From Bacillota bacterium (GTDB lineage: Bacteria > Bacillota > Clostridia > Christensenellales > SZUA-584), in assembly GCA_023412005.1 (NCBI GenBank), contig JAEYOE010000031.1:1-64000 (forward strand): a stretch of DNA of 64,000 nt, written 5' to 3'. The notes beneath the pieces are model-generated. The model did no database searches. It was given only the letters and a program-made list of their open reading frames with translations, and was not told the DNA's origin. Of the stretch, positions 41,862-50,307 are shown in pieces (the first letter of the stretch is position 1; each line of letters starts with the position of its first letter). Made by a program: the position numbers and the translations under genes.

Positions 41862-42869
41862 TCATACAATATATGCGATACTCGCCTCGGGCAGGTAATG
41901 CGCGAGGCGATCACGAAAGAATTCTGATGCTTCTTCCTTCGTGTCTCGTTTATAGCCGTAACGGCTGCGCCCGCAAAACGCCATCGATTCCTTGTCATAA
42001 AGGTTCCATGCGCCGGGGAACGCTTCTTCGTTGATCGATTTCGTCACCATCCCATAAGTCATGTATATCAGTTCAAGCGCTACGGAGCTTTTAATGCCGG
42101 GCAGCAGCTTTTCCGCCATCACGGCGAACAGATTCTCATACATCTGCCTGTATCCGTCTGCCATAATGATAGGCGCAACGAGTATCCCTGTATCGTAACC
42201 GGCTGTATAGAGCTTGTTCAGCGCCTCGATGCGATCCAACAGCTTCGAGGTGCCGAATTCCACATGAGAGATGATCTCCTGCGGATTCAAGCTCATGCGT
42301 ATCGTCACGTTGTGCCCGTGCGGCAGCTCGAGCAACGGATCAACCATACTGAACTTTGTAGGTAGCGTGATTCGCGCGTTATCGACCGCTGCAAACTGTT
42401 TAATCGTCCACTCGAGGTTGCCGCTGACGGTGTTCTCTAATACAAGGTCGGAATTGCTGCCGATCTCAAAAACGCTGCCGGGGTATTTATCGGCCGCACG
42501 CTTCAGCTTATCCATCATCTCTTCACGGTTTACAAACACGCGTAAGTATGCGCTTGTGTAGTAGGTGCAAACGAGGTAGCAATATAGGCACATCGCAGCG
42601 CAGCCGGACGATGTATACGGCACCAGAAAGTCGGATGTTTTGTTGTTTTTCTGATGCGTCAGCGATTTTCGAATCCCCAGCACAAGGTAGTTTTTCATCC
42701 TGGAAAAATCGGAATTGGGCCGCTCTCGCAGCTCCGGTATTTTATTGTGATTGTCAATCTCAATGATATCGATGCCCATGGCACTGTATTTATCGATTAG
42801 CTCGCGGCCAAGCTGATAACCGGTGCAGCCTTTTTCGGCATACACCCTTTCAGGAACAAATGCTTTCAT
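41862..42869 (-). CDS. splB: Spore photoproduct lyase
   Basis: A 335-residue radical SAM enzyme that repairs the spore photoproduct (5-thyminyl-5,6-dihydrothymine) during germination. It starts FVPERVYAEKGCTGYQLG and carries the radical SAM cluster as CAAMCLYC (CX3CX2C) followed by YLVCTYYTSAYLRVFVNREEM, quoted in part as AYLRVFVNREEM, all typical of SplB; the PHGHNVTIRMSLNPQEII segment is also diagnostic (here PHGHNVTIRMSLNPQ). The start follows TTTGGAGG. It stands alone without a splA. Forespore sigma-G control is known for the family; I see no convincing sigma-G boxes. Confidence 0.96.
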   Translation of the reverse strand: MKAFVPERVYAEKGCTGYQLGRELIDKYSAMGIDIIEIDNHNKIPELRERPNSDFSRMKNYLVLGIRKSLTHQKNNKTSDFLVPYTSSGCAAMCLYCYLVCTYYTSAYLRVFVNREEMMDKLKRAADKYPGSVFEIGSNSDLVLENTVSGNLEWTIKQFAAVDNARITLPTKFSMVDPLLELPHGHNVTIRMSLNPQEIISHVEFGTSKLLDRIEALNKLYTAGYDTGILVAPIIMADGYRQMYENLFAVMAEKLLPGIKSSVALELIYMTYGMVTKSINEEAFPGAWNLYDKESMAFCGRSRYGYKRDTKEEASEFFRDRLAHYLPEASIAYIV

Positions 42870-43136
42870 ATGTTATTCCTCCAAAGCCTATTATCTGCGC
42901 TTTTTCTCATCCGTATTAAGCTTTATTAATCACATCAGCGAGACAGTATTCACCGTAAGCAAGCAATCGCAACATCACATGATATTTTAAATATATTTAC
43001 AGTCTTTTAAAAAAAGCGAGCAGTCGCCAAGTGGCGATTTGTGGCAAGTGTTTTCGCATACCAATGCGACTCCATTCTTGGTCTGCAAGATAAAAAAATG
43101 ATTCTGATTACTGTAAAAACGCCATCAAAAAAAAGA
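42870..43136. other. Noncoding stretch upstream of splB
   Basis: AT-rich, with the perfect short palindrome GTCGCCAAGTGGCGA-like hairpin (TCGCCA/TGGCGA) near 43025-43040 and the terminator of the SIMPL gene at its right end. No gene seen. Confidence 0.4.
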
Positions 43137-43156
43137 CCGGAGACGCATTTCTCCGG
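43127..43156 (-). terminator. Terminator of the SIMPL-domain gene
   Basis: On the minus strand CCGGAGA-AATGCG-TCTCCGG followed by T-C-T8, just after the stop at 43176. Confidence 0.85.
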
Positions 43157-43175
43157 CCCGTTAAGAGATGGGGCA

Positions 43176-43922
43176 TTATTCAATTTCGTATATCACTGTC
43201 ACATTTGCCTCGATATCAAGGTTCCCAGATGATATCGGCGTGGCGCCCGAGGCAGCTTCATCCATCATCGCCTTCTCGTATTCTCTGGTAACAACGCCGC
43301 CTATTGAATTCTCGGCCATTTGCAGCGTCCCTGTAATCTTCACACCGCCTGCGGCTGCGAGCACATCCGCCTTCGCTTTGGCCGCTTCCACAGCAAGCTT
43401 TAATGCATCGTTGTAAATCGCCTGTTGATCGAGTATCCCAAAGCTGATTGAGTTCGTCGTGTTGGCGCCGTTGTTCACCGCGATATCAATGTATTCCCCC
43501 ACACGATTGATATCCTTGATGGTCAGCTCAATCTGATTGTTAACCTCGTAGTTGACGATCTTGTTGGTGCCGTCGGTATAGTCGTAAATCGGGTACGCAT
43601 TGTATTGCACGGTTTTAATATCGTCGTCAACGAGCCCGGCATTTTTCAGCGCCTCAGCCATCGCATTCATGATTTGCGCGTTCTTATCCTGCGCCAGCTG
43701 CATATCTTTACCCTGCGTTGTCACACCCACGGTGACATAAGCCACATCGGGCTTCGCGGTGACCTTGCCCTGCGCGGAAACCGTGATGCTTTTCGGCTCT
43801 TTGACCTGATCACCGACCGTGACGAGACCTGTTCCCTCTGCATTCGGGCGAACCGCGCAGCCTGCTAAGGCCAGCCCAACCAAGGCAACAATAAGCACCG
43901 CCGATATAATTCTGTTTTTCAT
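43176..43922 (-). CDS. SIMPL (DUF541) domain lipoprotein
   Basis: A 248-residue lipoprotein: signal peptide with lipobox LALAGC, then a SIMPL domain starting ITVSAQGKVTAKPDVAYVTV (the invariant G-x-V-x-x-x-PD-x-A pattern) and ending LDIEANVTVIYEI. The domain forms multimeric rings at the cell surface; its function is not clear. The ATG at 43922 follows AAGGGGTG; a frame starting at 43949 overlaps the previous gene. It is the third gene of the sigma-DUF4349-SIMPL unit. Confidence 0.9.
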   Translation of the reverse strand: MKNRIISAVLIVALVGLALAGCAVRPNAEGTGLVTVGDQVKEPKSITVSAQGKVTAKPDVAYVTVGVTTQGKDMQLAQDKNAQIMNAMAEALKNAGLVDDDIKTVQYNAYPIYDYTDGTNKIVNYEVNNQIELTIKDINRVGEYIDIAVNNGANTTNSISFGILDQQAIYNDALKLAVEAAKAKADVLAAAGGVKITGTLQMAENSIGGVVTREYEKAMMDEAASGATPISSGNLDIEANVTVIYEIE

Positions 43923-43938
43923 CTTTATCAGCACCCCT

Positions 43939-44934
43939 TTATTGTGCATCGTTTTGATTAATCCGGCTCTGAGCGGCTTTTAATTTCTTGCTTCTGCGTT
44001 TAACAAGAATGATCACCAGCACCGCAATCACTGCAAGCGGTATGATAACCGGCGCCCCGCCGATGATGAACACCAGCAGGAATTCCCCGAAATCAGCCAG
44101 CACATTGAGCACCGAGTAAAACGCGTTGGAGATACGAGTGCCGATGTTTTCTTCCTCGGGTGTCACCGACGCCACCTGATTGACTTCCTGCATTTCGATG
44201 GTGACAGTCGAATAATCGATCAGGCTGTCGTAGTCTCTCAAGTTCGTTTCCAGCATCTGAATTTCATAGCTTACATCGCCCAGCGCCTTTTCCAGCTCAA
44301 CGATATCTTCCATCGTTGTGGCCTTGCCCAACAATTCAAGCAGCCTGGCTTCACGCGTACGCAGCGTTTTGAGCTTTGTTTCGGTATCGAAATACTGTAA
44401 CGAGATATCCTGCCCGTTGACAGATTTCGAAATGGTTTCTCCAATACCATTGAGTATGCCGGTGAATTCGGTAAATTTGCTGCTCGGCACACGCAGTGTC
44501 ATGTAAGCGTAGCGTCCCGATTCGTTCCACTGCGTCGGTTTGCTGCCGGATATTGAAGACGATTCAACATAACCGCCGAGAACTTGCAGCTTACCGAGCA
44601 AGCTGTCGTAATCTGTATCGAATTGCTTTGTACGCATTGTAAAGCTCGCGGAATAAACAATTTTTCTGTTAACGCCCGGTGACAGAATCGATCCGTCATA
44701 ATTCAGCCCCGCTTCTTCCGGGGCCGGAGCCGATTCCTGCTCATCCGATTCCATTTCCTGAGGCGCCGCTTCTTCCAATGCCATACCGGTACCGTTGTCA
44801 TAGGCAGCCGGCGCCTCGGCGACCTCGCTTTGCGCATAATAATTGCCATTGTCAGACTTCATACCAGCCGAGCAGCCCGTCAGCATCGACAGCATCAGCA
44901 TTGCCGTTACCACCAATGAAATAATTCTTTTCAT
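43939..44934 (-). CDS. DUF4349 lipoprotein with C-terminal membrane helix
   Basis: A 331-residue envelope protein. Lipobox LTGC at about residue 20, a Pro/Glu-rich linker, then the DUF4349 domain: RKIVYSASFTMRTKQFD, LGGYVESSSISG, YAYMTLRVPSSKF, a coiled-coil central stretch (LKTLRTREARLLELLGKATT in part) and STVTIEMQEV, ending in one membrane helix and a basic tail RRSKKLKAAQ. DUF4349 proteins often accompany ECF sigma factors and may sense the envelope. GGAGG precedes the ATG at 44934. Confidence 0.9.
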   Translation of the reverse strand: MKRIISLVVTAMLMLSMLTGCSAGMKSDNGNYYAQSEVAEAPAAYDNGTGMALEEAAPQEMESDEQESAPAPEEAGLNYDGSILSPGVNRKIVYSASFTMRTKQFDTDYDSLLGKLQVLGGYVESSSISGSKPTQWNESGRYAYMTLRVPSSKFTEFTGILNGIGETISKSVNGQDISLQYFDTETKLKTLRTREARLLELLGKATTMEDIVELEKALGDVSYEIQMLETNLRDYDSLIDYSTVTIEMQEVNQVASVTPEEENIGTRISNAFYSVLNVLADFGEFLLVFIIGGAPVIIPLAVIAVLVIILVKRRSKKLKAAQSRINQNDAQ

Positions 44935-45020
44935 AACAACCTCCACCATTCTAATTGAAAATAAAAACGTCCAATCTCACCGATTAGACGTTAGCAGTTT
45001 AACTATTGTTCCCGACAAGT

Positions 45021-45572
45021 CTATTTTTCGATTAAAATTTCTTTTAACCGCTGCCGTCCGCGATTTAAGCGCGATTTCACGGTGCCAATGGAGATGCTGA
45101 GCGAATCGGCGATCTCCTCGTAAGAAAGGCCCTGAATGTCGCGCAGCACAACTGTAACGCGATGATCTGCCGAAAGCGTATTGATGGCTTTTTGTATGTC
45201 TTCTCTGATTTCAATGTTTAATGCGTGAACCTCGGGTGTCATACCGGTTTTGTCTTCAATCAATGCGCCGCTTTCGAGTGTGCTGTCCAAAGATAACGGC
45301 GCTTTCTTGCGTTTGCGCAGCTCATCGAGGCAGGTATTTACCGTAACACGGTATACCCAAGACGAAAAAGATGCTTCCAAACGGAACGCGCGTATACCTT
45401 TGTATATTTTGATTAAAGAATCCTGCGCCATGTCGTAAGCGTCGGCCTCATTGCCCATAAAGCGATACGCCACGTTGTATACCTTTTTTTCGTATTTTAA
45501 CAGCAGCGCTTCGAGCGCTTGGCTGTCTCCTTTTTGTGCGATTTGAATCAGCTTTAACTCCTTCTCATCCAT
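45021..45572 (-). CDS. ECF-type RNA polymerase sigma factor
   Basis: A 183-residue sigma factor with region 2 (YDMAQDSLIKIYKGIRAF, SFSSWVYRVTVNTCLDELRK) and region 4 (LSYEEIADSLSISIGTVKSR); no region 3 or 1.1, the ECF pattern. Start is uncertain: ATG at 45572 fits family N-termini; ATG at 45611 lies at the predicted transcription start. Its own promoter is upstream. No anti-sigma with a zinc motif follows; instead the DUF4349 and SIMPL lipoproteins do, so control may run through them. Confidence 0.9.
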   Translation of the reverse strand: MDEKELKLIQIAQKGDSQALEALLLKYEKKVYNVAYRFMGNEADAYDMAQDSLIKIYKGIRAFRLEASFSSWVYRVTVNTCLDELRKRKKAPLSLDSTLESGALIEDKTGMTPEVHALNIEIREDIQKAINTLSADHRVTVVLRDIQGLSYEEIADSLSISIGTVKSRLNRGRQRLKEILIEK

Positions 45573-45618
45573 GGGAACAGCTGATTGAATAAATAACAGC
45601 AACGATATCATACAAAGA

Positions 45619-45647
45619 ATTATACATGATTTTATAGGTGTTGGAAA
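45619..45647 (-). promoter_or_regulatory. Candidate promoter of the ECF sigma operon
   Basis: On the minus strand TTTCCA (45642-45647), 17 bases, TATAAT (45619-45624). The -10 is perfect; the -35 is weak. Confidence 0.5.
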
Positions 45648-45683
45648 GTCATTTCATGCATCTTAATTGTGACAAAATCGTCA

Positions 45684-45737
45684 TTGACAATTTGTTCACA
45701 TTATTGTAAACTCGTTTTTATTAAATTAGTTTACAAT
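45684..45737 (+). promoter_or_regulatory. bioY promoter with BirA-type operator
   Basis: TTGACA (45684-45689), 17 bases, TAAACT (45707-45712) form the promoter. ATTGTAAACT (45703-45712) and AGTTTACAAT (45728-45737) are perfect 10-bp arms with a 15-base spacer, matching the Firmicute BirA box (TTGTnAAC...GTTnACAA). The left arm covers the -10, so biotin-loaded BirA would block bioY. Confidence 0.82.
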
Positions 45738-45748
45738 AAGAGGTGGCT

Positions 45749-46351
45749 ATGAAAACAAAACAAATGATATTTTGTGCGCTTTTTGCGGCGCTCACAGCGG
45801 TTGGGATTTTTATTAAAATTCCGATTCCCGGCACTCCGATGAGCTTTACGCTCCAAACCTTCTTTATTTTTTTGGCCGGGCTGCTGCTTGAGCCGAAATT
45901 TGCATTGATTTCACAGGCTGTGTATGCCGCAATCGGCTTGATCGGCCTCCCTATTTTTATGAACGGCGGCGGATTTTCTTATGTGCTTCAGCCTTCTTTC
46001 GGATTCATAATCGGTTTTTGCGTAACCGCCATGCTGATCAGTCTGCTTGTCAGACGAAATATTTTGATTCTTATCGGCAAAAAGAAAGAAGAATCCAAGG
46101 CACCCGAAATTATCAAAATTATCGGCTTCTCATTGCTCTGTGTGGCTGTGATGTACGTCATCGGCGTCACTTATATGTCTGTGATATTAAATGCATACAT
46201 GGGCAAAGGGGTCTCACTCGGCACGATCATCTTTACCTATAACGGTATCTTTATTCTGCTTGACATACTCAAGTTTACGGCTGCAATTCCGTTGGGCATC
46301 GCTGTTTTAAGGCGGGTGCCGGCCAACTTTTCGTCAACATATACAATATAG
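45749..46351 (+). CDS. bioY: Biotin transporter substrate-binding protein BioY
   Basis: A 200-residue membrane protein with six helices, the S-component of an ECF-type vitamin transporter. BioY marks include FTLQTFFIFLAGLLLEPKFALISQ (in part LQTFFIFLAG), YAAIGLIGLPIF, and GGGFSYVLQPSFGFIIGF with the biotin-contacting LxPSFGFI region. The ATG at 45749 follows AGAGGTGG. A BirA-like operator precedes it. No BioM/N energising genes are adjacent, so it uses a shared EcfAT module. Confidence 0.94.
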   Translation: MKTKQMIFCALFAALTAVGIFIKIPIPGTPMSFTLQTFFIFLAGLLLEPKFALISQAVYAAIGLIGLPIFMNGGGFSYVLQPSFGFIIGFCVTAMLISLLVRRNILILIGKKKEESKAPEIIKIIGFSLLCVAVMYVIGVTYMSVILNAYMGKGVSLGTIIFTYNGIFILLDILKFTAAIPLGIAVLRRVPANFSSTYTI

Positions 46352-46398
46352 ATTAATAACCAGAAAAGAAACAAAAGCTGCTCCAAAAGCAAATAAGA

Positions 46399-46433
46399 AA
46401 AAAGGGGTTGTTCAGAATATGACAACCCCTTTA
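46399..46433. terminator. Bidirectional terminator between bioY and helD-like gene
   Basis: AAAGGGGTTGT and ACAACCCCTTT form an 11-bp stem with a 9-10 base loop. A-run and T-run on the two sides let it serve both genes; the minus side has six T. Confidence 0.85.
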
Positions 46434-46529
46434 AATGATTGCGCGCAGATGAACTCTCCCCGATATTAATAAATGTTATCAGCTTATATTATTTTCATGC
46501 ACATTATTCGGCAATTGTATGGCCAAGAT

Positions 46530-48644
46530 TCACTGGTGAATTAGCGGTGAAATCTCTCCGGTATAAGTCAAAACCAAGCGGTGCATCGCGCGTGTACTGG
46601 CAACATATAACAGGTTTCGGTCGTGTATGTTTGAATAAGTGTTGCTGTTAGCCGAAGGAATTATAACTTCATCAAACTCCAGCCCTTTTGACATTTGTAT
46701 GGAGGCAATGGATATACCTTTTTCAAACACTTCACTTTCCGGCTTTATCAAATGCATTTTAAAACTTTGCGACAGCTCATCGTAAAGCTCTTTAGCCTCA
46801 CTGCTTGTTTTCATAATTATTCCCATTGTCACAAAATCACCACTTTTAAATTCGCTGATTAATTCTCTTACTATTTTGCGTTCTTCTTTTTTATCCCGGC
46901 AGTGAACCAGCATTGGTGCATCTCCGTGTCGTTCCACTGCTTCCACCTCCAAGCCTTTTTGTATCCGGTTGGCAAACGCGATGATTTCGCAAGTGGAACG
47001 GTAGCTTTTTTTCAACTCTACGAACTCAGCACCTTCATATAGCTTGCGCAAATCGTCCAGCTTGCTTAATTGGTTCGGGTTGATTAATTGTCCAAAGTCT
47101 CCAAGCATTGTTTTACTGCATTTAAACAGAATATTTATCACCGCAAACTGAACCGGCGTGTAATCCTGCATCTCATCGATCACCAAATGGCGTATCGTTC
47201 GGTTTTCCTGTAGCCCCGAAAAAGCAGCTTGAAAATACATAAACGGATAGACATCCGCCCATTCAAGAGTTTTTCTATTATGCATAACAAATTTGTCTGC
47301 TATATTCATTTGCTTATAAAAGTTCTTATAAAGTGTAAGAATATTCTTTACCTTTAACATCGCTGACAAGTTCTTTATTATATTACCCATTTTTGGCATG
47401 GGATCTCCCATGAAATTTTGATTGACATATTGCTCAAGAATATCATGTGCCACCTCTTGAAGACGTTTTTTAATTGGGATATTATAATATGCTGCAAACC
47501 TCTCTTTAATCCATTTGCTTTCAGCGGTGAAACTGCCGAAATGATAATCGGACGGCTCAAAAATTGTATCGGGTAATTGAGAAAGAAATTCATCCATCTG
47601 CTTCAAAAAACCAAGCGTTGACTTAAAGCGCACCCGTTCTGTCCATTTTGGGTCCTTTTCTTCAAATGGGTCTTTATCCGGTTCAAAATTAAGTGCACCG
47701 TCAAGATGAAGCTCAGCAATATCAAAAAAGCTCATCCCACAGATTGGTTCTTCGCCCAATTCCGGCAGAACTTGTGAAATATAATCTCCAAACACCTTAT
47801 TTGGCGACAGGATAATCACGTTATTTGCTGACAGCCGATCTTTAAAGCGATAGAGCATATATGCGACCCGATGAAGCGCAATGGAAGTTTTGCCGGATCC
47901 CGCAACACCCTGAATAAGCAGTGTGTGTGCCTTCTCGTTGCGAATAATCTGGTTTTGTTCCTTCTGGATCGTTGCAATAATTGATTTCATCTTTTCATCA
48001 GAAGTATGGCTTAATTCTCTTTGCAGAACATCGTCCAAAATGTTTACAGAGCTTTCCAGTACATAATCCATCTCACCGCCGGTGATCTTGAATTGTCGTT
48101 TCCGTGTTAGTTTGCCATTGATACGCCCAACAGGCGCGTCGTATCCCGCGGCCCCAATTTCGCAATTATAAAACATGCTGGCAATTGGAGACCGCCAGTC
48201 TGAAATTAAAAGCTCCTCATCAATATTAAAAACGAATCTGCCAATATAAACAGAAACGGGCGAATCTAAAGCCTCTTCCTGAAAGTCTATCCTGGCAAAA
48301 TAGGGTGAGTCTTTGAGCATAATCAGCTTGTTGCGGACTTTTACAGAAAAAGCTCCCTGATTATCAATTTGCTTTAAGGCGAGCTGGTTTTGAAACATTT
48401 CGTGCGGATCTATCTCGCCGCGGTACTGTACCATGTACCGTTTTGTATCCATATATTCCTTTTCCATATGCTTTACTGAATCATCCGCCAGTTCGATAGC
48501 CTTTCTCAGTTTTTCCATGATATAATCAAGATGCATTATTTCATCAGGAAAGGCCGACAAGGTATTCCCTTGCTTTTTATCTTTCTTTTTTTTGAGGGCT
48601 GATGTTTGCAGTGTGCGTCCCTTATTGATTCGCGCATCATTCAT
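46530..48644 (-). CDS. HelD-like superfamily 1 helicase/ATPase
   Basis: A 704-residue UvrD-like protein of the HelD group. The N-terminal about 120 residues are helical and charged (KLRKAIELADDSVKHMEKEY in part), followed by a domain with YIGRFVFN, Walker A GVAGSGKTS at about residue 250, motif II IDEMQDYTP, and the C-terminal helicase motifs SKGLEFDEVI and YVASTRAMHRL. Firmicute HelD frees stalled RNA polymerase from DNA and takes part in recovery and rifampicin tolerance in some species. Its start overlaps the AraC-GNAT stop by eight bases (AGGGGGA upstream), so the two are coupled. Confidence 0.88.
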   Translation of the reverse strand: MNDARINKGRTLQTSALKKKKDKKQGNTLSAFPDEIMHLDYIMEKLRKAIELADDSVKHMEKEYMDTKRYMVQYRGEIDPHEMFQNQLALKQIDNQGAFSVKVRNKLIMLKDSPYFARIDFQEEALDSPVSVYIGRFVFNIDEELLISDWRSPIASMFYNCEIGAAGYDAPVGRINGKLTRKRQFKITGGEMDYVLESSVNILDDVLQRELSHTSDEKMKSIIATIQKEQNQIIRNEKAHTLLIQGVAGSGKTSIALHRVAYMLYRFKDRLSANNVIILSPNKVFGDYISQVLPELGEEPICGMSFFDIAELHLDGALNFEPDKDPFEEKDPKWTERVRFKSTLGFLKQMDEFLSQLPDTIFEPSDYHFGSFTAESKWIKERFAAYYNIPIKKRLQEVAHDILEQYVNQNFMGDPMPKMGNIIKNLSAMLKVKNILTLYKNFYKQMNIADKFVMHNRKTLEWADVYPFMYFQAAFSGLQENRTIRHLVIDEMQDYTPVQFAVINILFKCSKTMLGDFGQLINPNQLSKLDDLRKLYEGAEFVELKKSYRSTCEIIAFANRIQKGLEVEAVERHGDAPMLVHCRDKKEERKIVRELISEFKSGDFVTMGIIMKTSSEAKELYDELSQSFKMHLIKPESEVFEKGISIASIQMSKGLEFDEVIIPSANSNTYSNIHDRNLLYVASTRAMHRLVLTYTGEISPLIHQ

Positions 48645-49485
48645 GAGATTTCCCCCTGAGATAAACCATTCTTTGCGTTGGGTATCCGAACTCCGTTAAG
48701 AGCTCCGCTTCAGCAAAACCCAATTCCTTTAGGGCCTTGCGATAACCAATATCCGCCATATCACCTTCGCGAAACGTGGTCGTGCTGACTTCTACGTTTT
48801 TCAGTTCTTTCAGCGTCACCTGAAAGAATTCATGGGCAATACCCCGTTTGCGATAAAGTGGGTGCACCGCGAGAAAATCGATGCTGCCGGTCATATAATT
48901 TAACATCATGCCCCCAACCGTATTTCCGTTTTCCGTCATAAGCAGCGCGCCTTTATACTCAATGTGTCTTTTTAATGCCGATAAATGTTTGTTTTTTTCC
49001 AGTTTGGGAAATCCATCAACGGTTAGGCTTACCAGGTTCATCCATTGCGGAATATCCGCTTCTGAAATAAAACGAACCTCTTTATTAAATGCTTTCACTT
49101 GAGTGTTGGGCGTCTGGCGATATTCTTTAAAGTCGTATTCAAGCTGCAGCGGATAAAACACCCCTTCTTCTCTGTATCGGAACGGAGGCCGCTTATACAT
49201 TGCCTTGAACGCATTACTGAATGCCTGCTGGCTTTCAAATCCAGCCATAATGGCGATATCCATAATCGGCTTATTCGAGAAAACCAATAGCTCTGCTGCT
49301 TTAGTGAGCTGCCTGCGCAGAGTATAGTTGTGAATAGTCATCCCCACCGTATCATTAAAAATTCGATGCAGGTAGAATTTTGAATAATGGACAGCTTTAG
49401 CGACAATGTCCAGATCAATCTTTTCGCTCGTTAAATGTGATTCAATATACTGAATTGCAGCAATGACGATATCAAGGTTTTTCAT
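48637..49485 (-). CDS. AraC-type regulator fused to a GNAT domain
   Basis: A 282-residue fusion. Residues about 5-105 form the two helix-turn-helices of AraC/XylS (VAKAVHYSKFYLHRIFND and IAIMAGFESQQAFSNAFK), residues about 150-280 a GNAT fold with VGGMMLNYMTGSIDFLAVHP and acetyl-CoA loop YRKRGIAH. The ATG at 49485 follows GGAAGGAG. It could sense acetyl-CoA or modify a ligand while controlling transcription, as known for other AraC fusions to small-molecule-binding domains. Overlap with the HelD-like gene implies joint expression. Confidence 0.87.
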   Translation of the reverse strand: MKNLDIVIAAIQYIESHLTSEKIDLDIVAKAVHYSKFYLHRIFNDTVGMTIHNYTLRRQLTKAAELLVFSNKPIMDIAIMAGFESQQAFSNAFKAMYKRPPFRYREEGVFYPLQLEYDFKEYRQTPNTQVKAFNKEVRFISEADIPQWMNLVSLTVDGFPKLEKNKHLSALKRHIEYKGALLMTENGNTVGGMMLNYMTGSIDFLAVHPLYRKRGIAHEFFQVTLKELKNVEVSTTTFREGDMADIGYRKALKELGFAEAELLTEFGYPTQRMVYLRGKSHE

Positions 49486-49760
49486 AGCATCTCCTTCCAT
49501 CATAAATAAGAGCCTATTATACCAGTATATTCGGTCGGCATTTTGACACATATTGCGCTCTTTATCATAACTTCCGAACAACGGTGCCTCTGAGTTATAA
49601 GACCTACGGAAAAAAGGCAGAAATAATTATAACAGATGTAATAAGTATTTTTTAATATTTATTGCTCTTTTAAAAGACGTGAATAAAATGAAACGATTTT
49701 TACACTTAATATCGATATGACGCTTAACCCTGCGCATCAAACGAAAATAACCAGATGCTG

Positions 49761-49800
49761 AAAAAACAGGGCTCCGAAGATTTTTTCTATCTCGGAACCC
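49761..49800 (-). terminator. Terminator of leuACD
   Basis: On the minus strand GGGTTCCGA and TCGGAGCCC form a 9-bp stem with one wobble and a 14-base A-rich loop, followed by six T. Confidence 0.75.
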
Positions 49801-49818
49801 CTTCCTATTTACTTTTAT

Positions 49819-50292
49819 TTATTTCGATATCGCCTTGATGAGGCCGCCCGCATCGATGATGCCGCGCATAAACGGCGGAAACGGCTCAGCCTGAAACGTG
49901 GTGCCGCGTGTTATGTTTTTGATCACGCCGGTATAGATGTCCACCTCAAGCTCATCGCCGCTCTGCGTGCCATTCACGGCTTCCTCACATTCGAGTATCG
50001 GCAGGCCGATGTTGATCGCGTTGCGAAAGAATATTCTAGCAAACGTTTTTGCGATGACGCAGTATACGCCGGATGCCTTGATGGCAATCGGCGCGTGCTC
50101 ACGCGACGAACCGCAGCCAAAATTCGCTTCCGCGACGATAATATCACCCGGCTTCACCGTTTTGGCGAAATCAGTATCGATATCCTCCATGCAGTGCGCC
50201 GCCAGTTCCTTCTCGTCCGACGTATTCAAATACCGTGCGGGTATGATGACATCCGTATCGACATTGTTGCCGTATTTATAAACCTTGCTCAT
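49819..50292 (-). CDS. leuD: 3-Isopropylmalate dehydratase small subunit
   Basis: A 157-residue LeuD of the short type. It shows VDTDVIIPARYLNTSD (substrate loop YLNT) and NFGCGSSREHAP. With LeuC it isomerises 2-isopropylmalate to 3-isopropylmalate. Last gene of leuACD; 15 bases after leuC. Confidence 0.95.
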   Translation of the reverse strand: MSKVYKYGNNVDTDVIIPARYLNTSDEKELAAHCMEDIDTDFAKTVKPGDIIVAEANFGCGSSREHAPIAIKASGVYCVIAKTFARIFFRNAINIGLPILECEEAVNGTQSGDELEVDIYTGVIKNITRGTTFQAEPFPPFMRGIIDAGGLIKAISK

Positions 50293-50307
50293 TTTACATT
50301 TTCCTTC

